DNA from: Onchidella celtica
Taxonomy: Eukaryota; Mollusca; Gastropoda; Systellommatophora; Onchidiidae
Direction: 5' to 3'
NCBI GenBank assembly: GCA_963931925.1
Contig: OZ007581.1
Span: 20,141,947-20,205,946 of the forward strand
Length of the DNA stretch: 64,000 nucleotides
Below the pieces are notes generated by a model. It was not told where the DNA came from. It did no database searches and saw nothing but the letters and a program-made list of their open reading frames with translations. The position numbers and the translations under genes are program-made. Shown here one piece after another: positions 12,801-24,057 of this stretch. Each line of letters opens with the position of its first letter. Position 1 is the stretch's first letter.

Positions 12801-15800
12801 ATAATAAAATTTATACAAAAATAGAGAGAATAGTAGTCTGAATTAATGATGCTGATATAAACTTGAGGTTTGAATGTTTGAAGGTGTGGAGAAAAGACGT
12901 TGACACGTTCACGGCCACATTATGCTAGGGTTAAACAAAATGATAACAGAAAGTAACGGATGGACAAGACAAGACTAGACCCTACCAGATGGGCCCACCA
13001 ACCAGCGCCACTCACATTTGTGCAAAACGTAAATTAAGGAAAAGTGACGGCATCTGAGTGCAAAAACTATGCGGGATAATAAACAAACATAGAACCTCAT
13101 TGGCAGATGGGAGTTGAGAAAACACACTTTGACTCAATATACAAAATAGGCTGACAATAGAAAGTGCGAGAAAAATATACTAACTGTCACACATACTGTT
13201 CTCTTAATACCATGCACCGCACTGTTCTTTCACGTTGTCGGGAAAATAACACATACCAGCAACAAAATAAAATACCACTACTTGACTCTCCCAAACCTCC
13301 CAAACAGTGATGGTTTCAGGCCAACGTAACGATGAAAGCAGACACGACGGGAGATCATCTTACAAGAGCATGGGCATATTTTGGAGAGCGAGAATGCATA
13401 GGGGAAAGTCCGTCGATACGGACTGTTTGCAAAAGATGCCCTGAGAAAAAAACAACTGAGCTATGTTTAAACCAGCGAGCTGCAAAAAATGTTGGACAGG
13501 TTGGACTTAATTGATGCGTGGCGTTTGTTTCACCGGACTGAGAAAGACTACACTTGGGCTAGAAGCACACCGTTTATAGCCAGAAGGCTAGATTACATTT
13601 TCTGTGATAATAACCTATTGGCCAATATTGAAAATGCATACCATGAAATTGTGATCTTCAGCGACCACAAAGGGGTAGTAGTCAAAATATGTGATATTGC
13701 ATTTAAAACAGGACCGTCGATCTGGAAACTTAATAACTCCTTATTGGAAGATGACAATTTCGCCCTAGAAATGAATGCATTCATAGATGATTTTACAAGG
13801 GACAACTCAGAGCTTGAACCGACTATTAAATGGGAACTTCTTAAGGTTGAAATAAAATCTTTCTGTGTACAATATTCAAACAAAAAGAACCAGCTCAGGA
13901 AAAATATAGAACGGGAATTAGAACTGGAGATTGAAAGGACAAATAAGCAGTTACTTGCAGAACCTAGCAATCAGAACGTACAAAAACAAATGGCAATCCT
14001 TAAACAGACTTTAGAAATACTTCTGCTAAATAAAGCACGAGGGGCCCAGATAAGGTCGAGAGTTAAGTGGATAGAGCAGGGTGAAAAAAACACAAAATAC
14101 TTCTTATCACTAGAAAAGAGGAACGGAATTGTAAACACAATATATGAATTAAGGGTAAAGGATAACGTCTTTAAAAAACCGTTAGACATATTGGATCAGA
14201 TCCGACAGTTTTTTGAGGCTCTTTATAGGAAAGGTAGTATAGAAACAGAAGGAAAGTCGCTATTGAATGACTATCTGGAAAATACTGAATATCCAATACT
14301 AGACGAAGGCGAAAAAGAACTGATGGAAGAAGATATTACAGTAGAAGATCTGGGAAAGGCATTATCTAAACTTAACAATGAGTCAGCATCTGGGAGTGAT
14401 GGACTTACGACTCCCTTCTATAAATGTTTCTGGTCTCGACTTAAAACGTTGCTATGGGAAAGCCTATCATATTCGGTTAGGAAGGGAGAACTTACATCCA
14501 CTCAAAAAAGGGGAGTAATCACATTAATACATAAGGGAAACAATCTAGAGAGGAATAACATAAACAACTGGAGACCAGTGAGTCTTACCAACACAGATTA
14601 TAAAATCTTTTCTAAATGTCTAGCTTTAAAACTCCAAAGGGTCATGGGTAAACTTATACATAGTAATCAGGTAGGTTTTATTAAAGGCAGATCTATTACG
14701 AATTTGATTCGGACAATAGATGACTGTTTGACTTTAGTAAGGGAGGGAGAGGGTGGGGCAGGCATTATGGTCTCACTGGATTTCCAAAAGGCCTTCGATT
14801 GTATTGATAAAAAAGCAATTATATATGCACCTGAAACCTTCAACTTTGGTAATAACTTTATTCAATATGTCAAAACATTGATACGGAGCACAGAGAGCTG
14901 TCTCCCAATGGTTCAATACAGAACGTGGAGTGAGGCAAGGCTGTTGTGTCAGTCCTCTACTGTTTATTTTGGTGGCAGAAATTATGGCCATCAAGATAAG
15001 ACATAACCCAGATATCAAGTGTATACAAATGGAAAATACTTTGAATCATAAACTGCTCCAGTACGCAGATGACGTAACATTGATGTTAAACCACACTGAT
15101 GACCTCAAAGAAGCTCTCAGAGACATCGCAGCATTTGGAGAATTTTCGGGGTTGAAATTAAATAAGAACAAATGTAAAGGGATGAAAATAGGAGACGGGA
15201 ATATGAGAACTAGTGATATGGGAATTTCGTGGCTCAACAAGGGAGATAACATGAAAATACTGGGCATCTACTTCAATGCTGATAAAGAAATATCCTGTGT
15301 GGAAGAGAATTGGAAAGAAAGGCTGAGGAAACTGGAAGAAATCATCCAAAGATGGAAAAGACGCAATTTATCATGTTATGGTAAAGTAACTGTGGTAAAG
15401 AGCCTACTACTGTCACAATTGAGCTATATAGTACAATCAGTAAGTCTGCCACAAAACATAGTACAAGAAATAGACTCTAAGATATTTAAATTCATCTGGC
15501 AGAAAAAATATTCAAATAAGAAAGCATTTGAGAAGGTAAAAAGAAATGTAATTTGCAAAGAATTGCCTGAAGGAGGATTGGGTATGATTAGTATAAAGGA
15601 CCAACAGAAAATATTCCTAGTGAAGTGGATGAAATGGCTGACATCAAAAGGTAATAGGACGAATGAAAGCCACATAAACACCTCTGAACATTTCTTCTCA
15701 CAGTTTGGGGGTAGCAAATATTTTGTAGAAAGTAATTTCAGCCTTAAACATAAGGCAAAAATAAACACTATCACATCTTTGTTCTGGCGAACTGTAGCCA

Positions 15801-18800
15801 GTGCCTGGATAGAAGCAAAGGACACAGAAGTAATTGTTTGTGACACTGACAACATGTCACTACAGGAATTGTTAAATCAACCCTTGTTTAGTAATAAGCT
15901 GTTCCAATATAAAAGAAACCTCCTTTTCTTCCCGAAATGGATCAAGGCAAATATAAAATATATACATGACGTGTGGAGCGAGAGAGGAATAATCGGAAGA
16001 GAGACCATAGAGGAAAAAACAGGAAATTACCCTAGTCTATTGTTTGAATATAACGCAATGATAAATGCCTTCACAGAAAACCAGAGAACGCTTTTAGGCA
16101 ATGTCACAAGGAACATGATTAGGGAAGCAAAAGAGACAGCTCGTAAGCTTCCTGAATATATTGAATGTTTCTTTGCCAAAACTAATAAACAAATAAGAAA
16201 TAGATATCTAAACAGTAGAGAAGGCACTAGTTGTGGAGTTGGCTTCTGGAAAAGAAAGCTTGATATCGATGTAACAAAATATTTTATGGTAGCAAAAAAT
16301 TCATCTAGGGAAAGTAGACTTAGGCTTCTTCACTTTAAATTAATCCATAATATCTACCCTACCAATATATTACTTACAAGAATAGGAATAAAATCATCAG
16401 AAAATTGTGCTTATTGTAATGAAAGAGACTACATAGAGCATTTCTTCTTTCACTGCAAGAAAATCAGGGGATTTTGGAATCATATAGCCAATGTCATTCT
16501 TATGAAAACGGGCCATAAATTAATCATGAACGAGGTGACAGCACTCTTTGGAATAGTGAAAGAAGATTGTAACGAATGTACAAGTAAGAAAATAAATACT
16601 ATAAATCATATTATATTAGTGGCCAAGCTATGTATAAGTAAGCTGAAATATGGAACCATGAATAATATTTTCCATATTTTTGAAATAGAATGGAAGAATA
16701 GAGAACATTTCATCGAATAGCTATCAATTGTACGCCACGAGATGTCTCAGTATCCTTAACTCATCTCAGGCCCCATTAACGTTAAATATGAATGGAAATT
16801 TTATTGTATGAGCGAGTAAAATAGAGATTAAAAAAAAAAAAGGCAATGACGAAAAGATGAAAAATGCAACAAATTTTGGTATTCCAAGGTGCATGAAAGT
16901 AAAGTTATTCCACGGTCACTTTTTTACTATAATTATTCTGGTACTGATAATATTTTATTATTATTATTTGGCTAGAAAATTGGCAGTTTTTTTGTTTTTT
17001 TTTGTTGTTTCTCCTTGTCTCGATTGACTCTATTATGCATCATATCTGCATTAATTATCCTCTTAGTATTTAAAACCATTGGGAACACGTAGCACATGGA
17101 AGACAGGTTTTTTTTTTTTTTCTTTTTTTTTCTTTTTAATCCGTATTTTTACTGATTATCATTATGATTGGCTGGTGTTTGTATTTCTATAGTACCAGCT
17201 GTTTAAAACTGAACTCTAAAACTGATCAGCTGATAATGTTAAAGACCTAGAGGGTTCGAGAAGGCCGACAACACAGAATTCAGTAGTTAACAATTCTGGG
17301 ATATAAAAGACTCAAGTTGGGTCCGATCCCCAGGATAGTCCCCATAGACAGCTGTGTACTCATTTACTTGGTTATATATGTTTTCTCTTACTCATCTATT
17401 TATCTATTTATCTATTTATTTATCTTGGTCTTCACTTTTAATTCCTTCGAGTATCTACATGTATGTTCAAACACACCTATATAGGCATCTATATATTAAA
17501 AAAAAAATTGAAGTTGTTCATCTCTGTTCGCTTAATTAGGTACCTATTATTTCTTTATTTAGTGATCACTGAGTCATGCACTGAATGAATACATTCAAAA
17601 TCGCATTTCAATCTGAGCTCTTAAAAAAAACAAACAAAAACTGAGCTATGTTCACTGTTCAGTTGTATACACATACAGAGACACAGAGAGACATGCAGAG
17701 AGTGAGCGAGAGAGAGAGAGAGATACACGGAGATGGGTGCAAGCCTGTGAATTTCCACCATGCATAGAAGTGTGCGCATATAATATTAACACAGTGGCTA
17801 CATTTACGGCAGCGGGTGAGCACAACTCACCATTTTTCTTTGTGCGGCTTTACTCCCGTTCGTACAGCAGCACTTCCTTTCTTTGTTTTTTTTCTATTGG
17901 GGTATGATTGTATTCTGCCGTTAACGTAGCCACTGCCTAATATTAATTGCTGAACACTTTTTGGTGTTTGTAACAGGTTTGTACACTGTGGAAATGTGTC
18001 TACGGCAGTCTCCTTGTCTATGAATCTGAATATCGTTTTTGTACTCACATATAGCGGAAATGTTATATTGCCAATGTAGACATCAACTTTGTGGGCGTAA
18101 TGAGACTTATCGACGTCTTCATATAGAACTGACCCGTACAAGTAAACATATCCAGATTGAGGATTTTGATTGGGGCACGATCTTTGGTGGTGTGTCCTAA
18201 TATCCAGCCTCTGGCCTGCAGCATCTAGTGCAGAAAAAAACAAAGCATTAGACACACAAGAGCGATGTTCACATTTTCACCTGCAAGAAAACAACATCAT
18301 TTGCTTTTAATACTAGCCGATGCGAGCTACATACAACTTTCAATTTTTTGTGGAGGCCCAACAGTATCTAAATATTATTCACATTAATACCGGTAACAGA
18401 ATTCGCTACAAATACTGAATGATAGAATGCATTGTTACACGATAATTCCACACAGAATAGACAGATGTGATTACGTTGATATTCGACCAGCAATGTGTAA
18501 AGGGGGGCCAAGAACAAATTTCCTGTCATATATTTTGATTTTATTCGCCTCAAATGTGTCTCAATTTTGTAGCTCAAAAAGTCGTAAATACGTAATACTA
18601 AACGTAGTTTTGTTCAAAATGGTTGTTTCTACGTAATTTATCGTCAACATTTAAGGCCGGACAAATAAATTCATAAGTTTTTTTTTGGGGGGGGGGGGGG
18701 TGGTCATGCAGTCAGTAGGTATTTACTGTCCAACCCACAACTGCATTATAAAATTATGATACGGCTGTGCAAAACACACTTCTTTTCATGTTTTCAAACT

Positions 18801-20164
18801 TGCATCAAGCCCTCCCGCGACCTCACACAAAGCAAATGTTTCCCTAATTGCCAGTTACTGTACTGTCAGAAGTACATGTACTCATCTATTATATATTTCA
18901 GTAACTTGCAACCTTTGGCATGACTAACTGACCAAACTCTACACTCTCCAGGCCTTAAATTTGGCAGGAAGGTGGCAATTGAGATGAGGAAGATGATGGC
19001 TATAATTAAAAGTTGTTTACTTCAAGCTTGTTTTTTTTTAAAAAGTAACAATGTTCATTGCTATGTAGCATCTGTATTTTTGCATGTTTGTTTCGTAATA
19101 CAGATTATAGTACCGCGCATGTCATAAAAAGTAACCTTATCAAGCGTTCAGTTTGGTGCGTAGTGTTCTGGTGCGCATGAGTTCTGAAGCAAGACTGTAT
19201 AGTTTATTACTTTTATTATAATTACTAGTAACTGCCCCATTCTTCAAATGTTAAAAAACAAAGCTCACCACTCCAGGCCGAAAGGAATCAGCACAAAGAC
19301 ATGGATGTCGAGACACTTTGGGTCATCCACATAAAATCGGCGATCAATAGATAGATAGGATAGTATTACTGTAGTACACAGTGCACAGTAGTGCGCACCG
19401 AGCATTTTTCATGGGCTCATGTGTTCGTAAAAAATGATCTAAATATTTACGCACAGTTTTCTTGGTATGAATGAATGGCACTCACCTCATCTGTAACACT
19501 ATACTCGGTATCACTATCAAAGGTTTCTTGGCGTGGCTGGATCGTGAACTCTACATTTCCGGTAAGAGGCGGAAATGACGAAATTGACGGAAGTACATTA
19601 TCACGTCGTATTCGCAATCATGAATTGATAACTGATAATTATAACTGAATTTCTGGGAAAAGTAAAGTGTTTCGTGAAAAATTGAGCTCGACACGTACAG
19701 GCTTAATAAATTTTACAAACATGTGCCAAGTTTCATTTCTCTACGTTGCGTAGTAAAAAAGCCTTTGCGGTCGCAAAGTTGGGCCCAAGCTCCATTATGA
19801 TGAGAGAGAGAGAGAGAGGGGGGGGGGGCATTAATTGTTTATTCTGGGCAATGCCCGGTTGGTCATCTAGTTTACAATAAGTACGTAATTAAATGTCTTG
19901 AAGAAAGAAAAGACCGGCAATGCTGGCATTAGTTGTGTTAAGTCAAGAAGGTTTTGGAGTTAGTTTGTTTTCTTTATTAATCGTAACTTAGCCACTATGC
20001 TCATAAAGAACGAAATTAGAACAAATTTATGTCTATGCACGTCATCTCTGAAGGGAAGGTAATCTCAACAAGACACCCTGGAACACTATTATTTGTGCTA
20101 TAATATTACCTTTCAGCAAGAAGGAAACTGCAAGCAGCAGCTGAATTCGAGCCAGTAAATCCAT
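6640..20164 (-). CDS. Gene 2 (partial): secreted or membrane-tethered cysteine-rich A-C-B repeat protein
   Basis: Spliced gene model on the minus strand: signal peptide 20110-20164, A1 18049-18224, C 12196-12421, B 9472-9744, A2 6640-6824, then off the left edge. Exon phases chain without conflict (1/0, 0/1, 1/1). SP, A1, C, B and A2 have exactly the same lengths as the matching exons of gene 1 (55, 176, 226, 273 and 185 nt). By that match the missing exons should be C', B' and a hydrophobic terminal exon. The protein should enter the secretory pathway and be rich in disulphides. I do not recognise the family and assign no function. Two LINEs sit antisense in its introns. All five exons are open and keep their splice sites, so the gene looks intact as far as it can be seen. 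Confidence 0.78.
6825..7214. other. Intron B-A2 of gene 2, no feature seen
   Basis: AT-rich intron sequence. I found no gene, repeat or element here. Confidence 0.4.
7215..7560 (+). mobile_element. Helitron-like fragment (family R3)
   Basis: The block starting CCGCTCACACAGCTCTGAAT and continuing to a CACGAACACATTTG ... TCAGTTCCTGACAATGTG region is also found at 58690-58910 and 62930-63175. In reverse orientation it matches parts of the Helitron-like elements near 33755-34130 and 62409-62885. Its ends are not resolved, so it is called only as a family member. Confidence 0.45.
7765..8560 (-). mobile_element. 3' part of an I/Jockey-like LINE (R2 family) with RNase H remnant
   Basis: Read on the minus strand, the start encodes SWIPGQTVIKGN, the RNase H signature of I/Jockey-type LINEs. 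It is followed by an IPDTNFKPAVNNFIKSRW-type stretch, a decayed C-terminal cysteine region (GERYPRMCDIQLP) and an untranslated tail. The tail ends in a block seen many times here (the reverse of ACGGTCCGTCGGGACGATAA) and in short AAACTCAAACTC repeats. Frames are broken. Other copies lie at 10410-10560, 20590-21300, 34130-34400, 40190-40560, 42320-42890, 45240-45460 and 60735-60830. Confidence 0.7.
8561..9471. other. Intron of gene 2, no feature seen
   Basis: No convincing coding exon or repeat. An open frame at 8771-9175 on the minus strand has no recognisable features and is probably chance. Confidence 0.35.
9472..9744 (-). CDS. Gene 2 exon B
   Basis: 273 nt, phase 1 in and phase 1 out. Acceptor TAACAG at 9745-9750, donor GTAAGT at 9471-9466. 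Cysteines occur in NKCPGIYL, IRFCVDFL, RQPCGEK and YEDSCRR. The fifth is encoded across the junction: the final T joins the GC that opens exon A2. The core FCVDFLxxPxLxMSFDD is shared with exon B of gene 1 and in looser form (FCVxNLxxPxLxxWFD) with exons B' of genes 1 and 3. The length equals that of gene 1 exon B. Confidence 0.82.
9745..12195. other. Intron C-B of gene 2 with one LINE fragment
   Basis: About 2.4 kb. A fragment of the R2 LINE tail (minus) lies at 10410-10560. The rest is AT-rich with T and A runs and has no gene or element that I recognise. Confidence 0.4.
10410..10560 (-). mobile_element. R2 LINE 3' tail fragment
   Basis: Shares GTTTAACACAGAACCAAATA and the following block with the copies at 7860 and 34250. 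It is short and non-coding. Confidence 0.5.
12196..12421 (-). CDS. Gene 2 exon C
   Basis: 226 nt, phase 0 in and phase 1 out. Acceptor TTTCTAG at 12422-12428, donor GTGAGT at 12195-12190. It is open throughout and contains SCTIFLSSHC, GCWCVGTW, ARVPVIARYRSYY and ISWWPQ, ending FPDYG. The four cysteines (C, C, CxC) match those of the other C exons. The length equals exon C of gene 1, and both end PDY-G. Confidence 0.82.
12655..12740 (+). repeat. tRNA-like SINE fragment
   Basis: GTGGTCTAGAGGCAAGGTGG resembles the box A half of the SINE at 47400, and TCTTGAAACCACGG stands where box B would be. The body is short and diverged. It lies in the A1-C intron of gene 2. Confidence 0.45.
12880..13010 (+). 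repeat. Interspersed repeat R5
   Basis: A block ending GGGCCCACCAACCAG. Related copies lie at 41520-41660, 43290-43420 and 49245-49400, with a shared ATTGTGCTAGG-like centre. Its class is unknown. Confidence 0.4.
13468..17638 (+). mobile_element. 5'-truncated L1/Tx1-type LINE (copy 2)
   Basis: It is flanked by a 14-bp duplication, AACTGAGCTATGTT, at 13454-13467 and 17639-17652. It begins inside the endonuclease of ORF2, runs through the reverse transcriptase, and ends in a 3' UTR matching copy 1 and an A-rich tail. It lies antisense in the A1-C intron of gene 2. Homology to copy 1 is clear at protein level but the copies are far from identical, so they are different lineages or old insertions. 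Confidence 0.9.
13483..16720 (+). pseudogene. LINE copy 2 ORF2: partial endonuclease and reverse transcriptase
   Basis: The open part starts near LIDAWRLF and keeps the last endonuclease motifs (RRLDYIF, FSDHKGV). The reverse transcriptase follows: SGSDGLTTPF, NQVGFIKGRSI, VSLDFQKAFD, then one frameshift near 14905. It resumes as ERGVRQGCCVSPLLF with YADD at 15062-15073. After that the frame is open to 16720 and includes a thumb-like region and the finger CAYCNERDYIEHFFFHC. With only one frameshift it is better preserved than copy 1, but it lacks the 5' end. Confidence 0.88.
17690..17725 (+). repeat. GA microsatellite
   Basis: A short run of GA units with interruptions, just beyond the right target duplication of LINE copy 2. 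Confidence 0.6.
18049..18224 (-). CDS. Gene 2 exon A1
   Basis: 176 nt, phase 1 in and phase 0 out. Acceptor ACTAG at 18225-18229, donor GTGAGT at 18048-18043. It begins DAAGQRLDI after the split codon and contains QRSCPNQNPQSGYVYLYGSV and HKVDVYIGN. It is the same length as exon A1 of gene 1, which shares the CP..., GY-Y and VD-YIGN positions. It has one cysteine. Confidence 0.82.
18225..18884. other. Intron SP-A1 of gene 2, no feature seen
   Basis: Nothing recognised apart from a T run and a G run near 18680-18700. Confidence 0.35.
18885..19870 (+). mobile_element. Helitron-like non-autonomous element (family H1)
   Basis: It begins A/TCTATTATATATTTCAG at 18884/18885. It ends with a GGGCAATGCCC-type hairpin followed by CATCTAG/T at 19870. 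A TC start, a 3' hairpin, a CTAG end and insertion between A and T are Helitron hallmarks. The left 380 bp is repeated inverted at 33400-33732. There is no Rep/helicase coding. GA and G runs lie at 19800-19830. Confidence 0.65.
20110..20164 (-). CDS. Gene 2 exon 1: signal peptide
   Basis: ATG at 20164-20162 encodes MDLLARIQLLLAVSFLLK and ends in phase 1 at a GTAATA donor (20109-20104). It is a short polar start plus a hydrophobic core, as in a secretory signal peptide. Length and sequence match gene 1 exon 1 (both begin MDLLA-IQLL). A possible 5' UTR acceptor (TTGCAG) lies 28 nt upstream at 20193-20198, also as in gene 1. Confidence 0.8.
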
Positions 20165-20192
20165 GCCAGTGGTGGGCACAAGTTGCCTCTAT
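20165..20192 (-). other. Probable 5' UTR part of gene 2 exon 1
   Basis: A TTGCAG acceptor-like site followed by ATAGAGGCAACTTGTG precedes the ATG. Gene 1 has ACTACAG then GTAGAGATAACCTGTG at the same place. This implies an upstream non-coding exon in both genes. Confidence 0.5.
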
Positions 20193-20589
20193 CTGCAACA
20201 GTGAATGTCAGTTTACGTGGCAATTACTGTTTATACAGGTGCTGTAAACATACCGAAGACGCATGAATTTTCACTCTGAATCTTGTGGATAAAAAGGCAC
20301 ACTCCTGCAAAATAGCTACGAAAACTTACACTGTTGAACTAACTTCAGATATGACGCTGATATAATGGAACCCGCTTAAGCCGAAATTCACTGGACCAAC
20401 AAGGTGTATTTCGTATTAACACTATTAACAGTATTTTAGATAAATAGTAACTACTGGATAACGACCATTTTAGTCCCTTACAGGTAACAACGAAAGACAC
20501 CTTGGTAATTTTACTTTCTTGTGCCCAGTAATGTACTTTTGCCAACTATCAAACTCCATTCTGTGTGTGCATGACTTTGTGTATGTGAA

Positions 20590-21300
20590 TTAAGTTTGAT
20601 TTTGAGTTTTACTTACGGGGCGCCGGTATGATAATGACCACTTTACGCCCCTCTTGGTCTATTTGGGTACATTTTCTTTAACATGGAATTAAATACATTA
20701 ATACAAATTGTTACACATTGGTGAAATTCTAAAAACGTTGTTTTGTATAGATCTGGATAAAGTTTTGCGAACAAGTATAAAAGTTATTGAGTCAAGTTGT
20801 AGATCTTAGTCTCTTTCAGAAAGGACAGGATGCGCTGCTTGTCTACGTCAGAAAAAAAATCTTTCATGGATCCGCAGGCATAGTGCTTCCTTCGGATATG
20901 CATGAAGTCGTGTAATATGTTTTATTGATAGATGGCAATTGCATGCCACACATTCGGGGGTGTCTTTCCCTCGAAGTAAAAAACTCTGTGTGAGGTGGGT
21001 GTGACCCAAACGGTATCTACTAAGGACAGTTTCCTCTCTCCAAATTTGTTGAGAAGCATGGGTCCACTGTCGATTTTGGATAAAGTTTATTTAATGTTTG
21101 TTCATCCCATCTTTCCTGCCACCTCGATTTAATGAAGTTATTAACAGCGGGTTTAAAGTCAGTGTATGGTATTTTTAGATATTGTGGTGGACCTTTCAAT
21201 GTTTATTTCGCCAGAGTGTCTGCTGTTTTGTTACCCTTAATGACAGTGTGGCCGGGAATCCAACAGAGAACAATTTCATATTTCCTGTTGGACAACCGTT
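20590..21300 (-). mobile_element. R2 LINE 3' part with RNase H signature
   Basis: On the minus strand near 21280-21225 it reads VLCWIPGHTVIKGNKTAD, the clearest RNase H motif of this family in the window. The remainder matches 7765-8560 block by block, including the GTGTCTTTCCC block and the terminal tail. Several frame breaks show it is dead. Confidence 0.72.
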
Positions 21301-21954
21301 GCATCAAAGACGCACAGCACGACTGCTACGAGTTAAAGCGAGTTAAAAATAATTTGTCGCGAGAGAGTTCGGGGAAGCCGCACGCATATTAATAGATCTA
21401 TGCCTAAGCCATCTCGTGAAAAATCTGATTCTCTCTCTTTTTCTGTCCTTCACGATCACCCGCCCTTTTCAGCTTTGCCTTATAGAAATATTCATTATTT
21501 AATTACATAGTACACATTTTAAAAATTATTTTGACCATGAAACTGCCCATGAAAGCGAAACTGATCTGTGTTATGTCTCATTTTCTATGCAAATCCATTC
21601 TGCGAAGCTCTGGCTCTACGCACCGAGAGTGGGCGGTGCCCGTGACCGGATGTAAACGGTATTTTAAGAGGCTCGAAGAAGGGAATGTCTGATCTTATCA
21701 ATCTAGTATCTTTGTTAATGCTTCTGAAACACAATTAAAAAAAAATAAAAAATTTGAGATCTTATATCATTCAGACCTTGGGTACGAACAAATAATAATA
21801 AATCTATATTTTTTTTCCCGGGAGTAGAGGAGAGGAGTGCGTAGCCGAAGGACAAGCTACAGCTTTGGTCTCACGGTACAGAACAACATGGCTGTAAATT
21901 TAAATTAGCATTGACATGAGAGAAACGCATTTACATTTAAAACACTGATGCAAA

Positions 21955-22335
21955 CCTCGCTCAATACACCACTGTGGGGAGGAGATAATAAAATAATAAA
22001 GGTGTCGCAAGTTTAATCAAAATCTACATCTAGTCTGGATCTAGATCTAGATCTAGATGTGCAAAAAAATCAAAGCAATCTGTAATTGAGGACAAACATA
22101 GATCTAAGTCTGGATCTACCCTAACGTGAATTGACATGAAAAGAAAGTAATATCATCACACCTTCAAACTAGATCTATTTCTATATAGATTTACCTGTTC
22201 TTTCCGATCCACAGACAGATTTCATATTTCACATGGTAAAAAATTGGTTGATGGCACGTTCTGTGGCTTAGTATCTCTCTCCACGCCTCCGTTAAAGGGG
22301 AATGGGCGTTTCTAAGCTGATTCTGATGACGTATT
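21955..22335 (-). promoter_or_regulatory. Putative upstream/5' region of gene 2, conserved with gene 1
   Basis: Blocks here recur in the same order at 52000-52315, upstream of gene 1. These include repeated AGATCTAG motifs, CAAAGCAATCTG (AAAACAATCTG), CATGGTAAAA-TTGGTT, a TCTCCACG block and a final TGATG-CGT-ATT block. Conservation outside coding DNA in front of both paralogues suggests a promoter and first exon. No TATA box or start site can be fixed by eye. Confidence 0.4.
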
Positions 22336-22339
22336 GGAT

Positions 22340-23022
22340 TGCTTCACTGACTTGAGTCACAAATACTGTGTTCTCACGAAAGTTTCAATTATATTTTGTC
22401 TTTCGTCGGAAAATTCAGGGCATCATAATCCGTTTTATCTAAAAATTAAAATTGTTTAGGAGCATTCCTCACAAATCTGTGTTTTCTGGATATCAAGCTC
22501 GCACTCTGCCCTCCGCCCTATTCTTTACATACAATGTCATCAAGGTTAGGCTAAAGGCACACTGAATCAAATTTGCTTTGCGTTAGGTTTGACTAGATCA
22601 GCGAAGTCTTTCTTTAGCAAGCTGACGAAGAATATTTTTACCTCGCTTTTCTTTTCCGTGTTCTATCATGGTTTCTGCATAATTTCTCATGCGAGGCTTT
22701 ACAACATATCTTTTCTTTTTGCCACATTTTGACTTTACTTCAAGCTTTGATGCTCTGGTGTTTGGTGGGTGTTTCTGGTTGATGTCTGGTTGTGTTCTGT
22801 CGATCTCATTCGATTATATTCAGTCCTCTGCATCCTTCCCAGTACAACATTGCCTTTGTCTTATCGACGTGTTTTCTCTAAACTCAAATTCAAGCTTTCC
22901 TGCGACCCGATAGGCCGACTACACACTTGAGTCAAGTCTGTTTTGTCTCCAATCTAGTGTAAGATGGCAACTATGCAGTTATACACACGACCCTGTGTAC
23001 AGGTTTATTGTTATAATTATGT
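22340..23022. other. Intergenic, nothing recognised
   Basis: No supported gene. The plus-strand open frame at 22689-22913 has no features that I trust. Confidence 0.35.
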
Positions 23023-23321
23023 CAGGGGTGGCCAAACTTGCTTAACGTAAGAGACACATACGATAAGATTTCAGATGTTCGAGAGCCAGAAGACACGAAC
23101 CAAATTTACACACACGTTTTTATTATTATTTATTATTTGTTACAAAAAGTTTATCTAAATATTAGGCTGTAACTATATATATTAGGAAATACATGTAGGC
23201 AACAATATTTTCTCATAATTATGCAGTGTTTTATAACTGTTATGGTGAAAAAAGAGCTCAGCCAACCTAATTATGTCAAGGAGCCGCATGTGGCTCGCGA
23301 GCCACGGTTTGGCCACCTCTG
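23023..23321 (+). mobile_element. hAT-like MITE
   Basis: A 299-bp segment begins CAGGGGTGGCCAAACTTG and ends CGGTTTGGCCACCTCTG, forming imperfect terminal inverted repeats. The inner block GGAGCCGCATGTGGCTCGCG is typical of widespread non-autonomous hAT elements. I could not see a clean 8-bp target duplication. Confidence 0.6.
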
Positions 23322-24057
23322 TTATAGATATTGCTATGGATTCCCCATGTTTGCCAAGAAAATCCACACCCATGCAGTTATTTCTTTCCTTTGTAATTAC
23401 TTCTTCAGAATGATTTATCTTCATAATATGTGGTGTATCCCTAAAGAACCAGCTTATTCCAACACTTTTCATCTCCGAAAGTTTCATAACAATGTGTCCA
23501 GCCGTTGGTGTTTTTTTTTTTTTGTTGTTGTTTAAAGTGAGAATAATATAGCCTTGAACTTATCATTATCTTACTATCAGAGAAATGGCTGTCTACGTCA
23601 CTCGCACTGCTTACTATGATGGAGCCAGAGGGTGAACGTACAACCACCTTAAACTTCGCGACTACGTGATCAAACATTCCGAAACTTTGTGCACTGTCTG
23701 ACCTTTTGAAGATAAGTTATGGGGTCACGTTCATTTCGGACAAAAATCACTCTTTATTATTATATGTTTACAATTTTTTTGCCGCAAAAAATAGAGACAC
23801 AGTTTCCTCTAGTAGAATAAAAAAAAGTATGATCGGAAAATTCTACCTTGACCCCTCTTTACACATTGGTGGTCGAAAATCAACGTTATCACAGTGTATT
23901 CCTACGTGAAATTGTGGTGTAACAGCAAGTTCTTTTAGTATTGCATCGGATCCAAAGGCCGTTTTGATGTAGCCTAGAACTTGATATAGGGTTGGACTTG
24001 GTACATGGAAAATTTGCAAGGTTTATCTTGCGCGGGTAGGCTAGAAATTATACTAAA
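23322..24057. other. Intergenic, nothing recognised
   Basis: No gene or element supported. T and A runs only. Confidence 0.3.
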
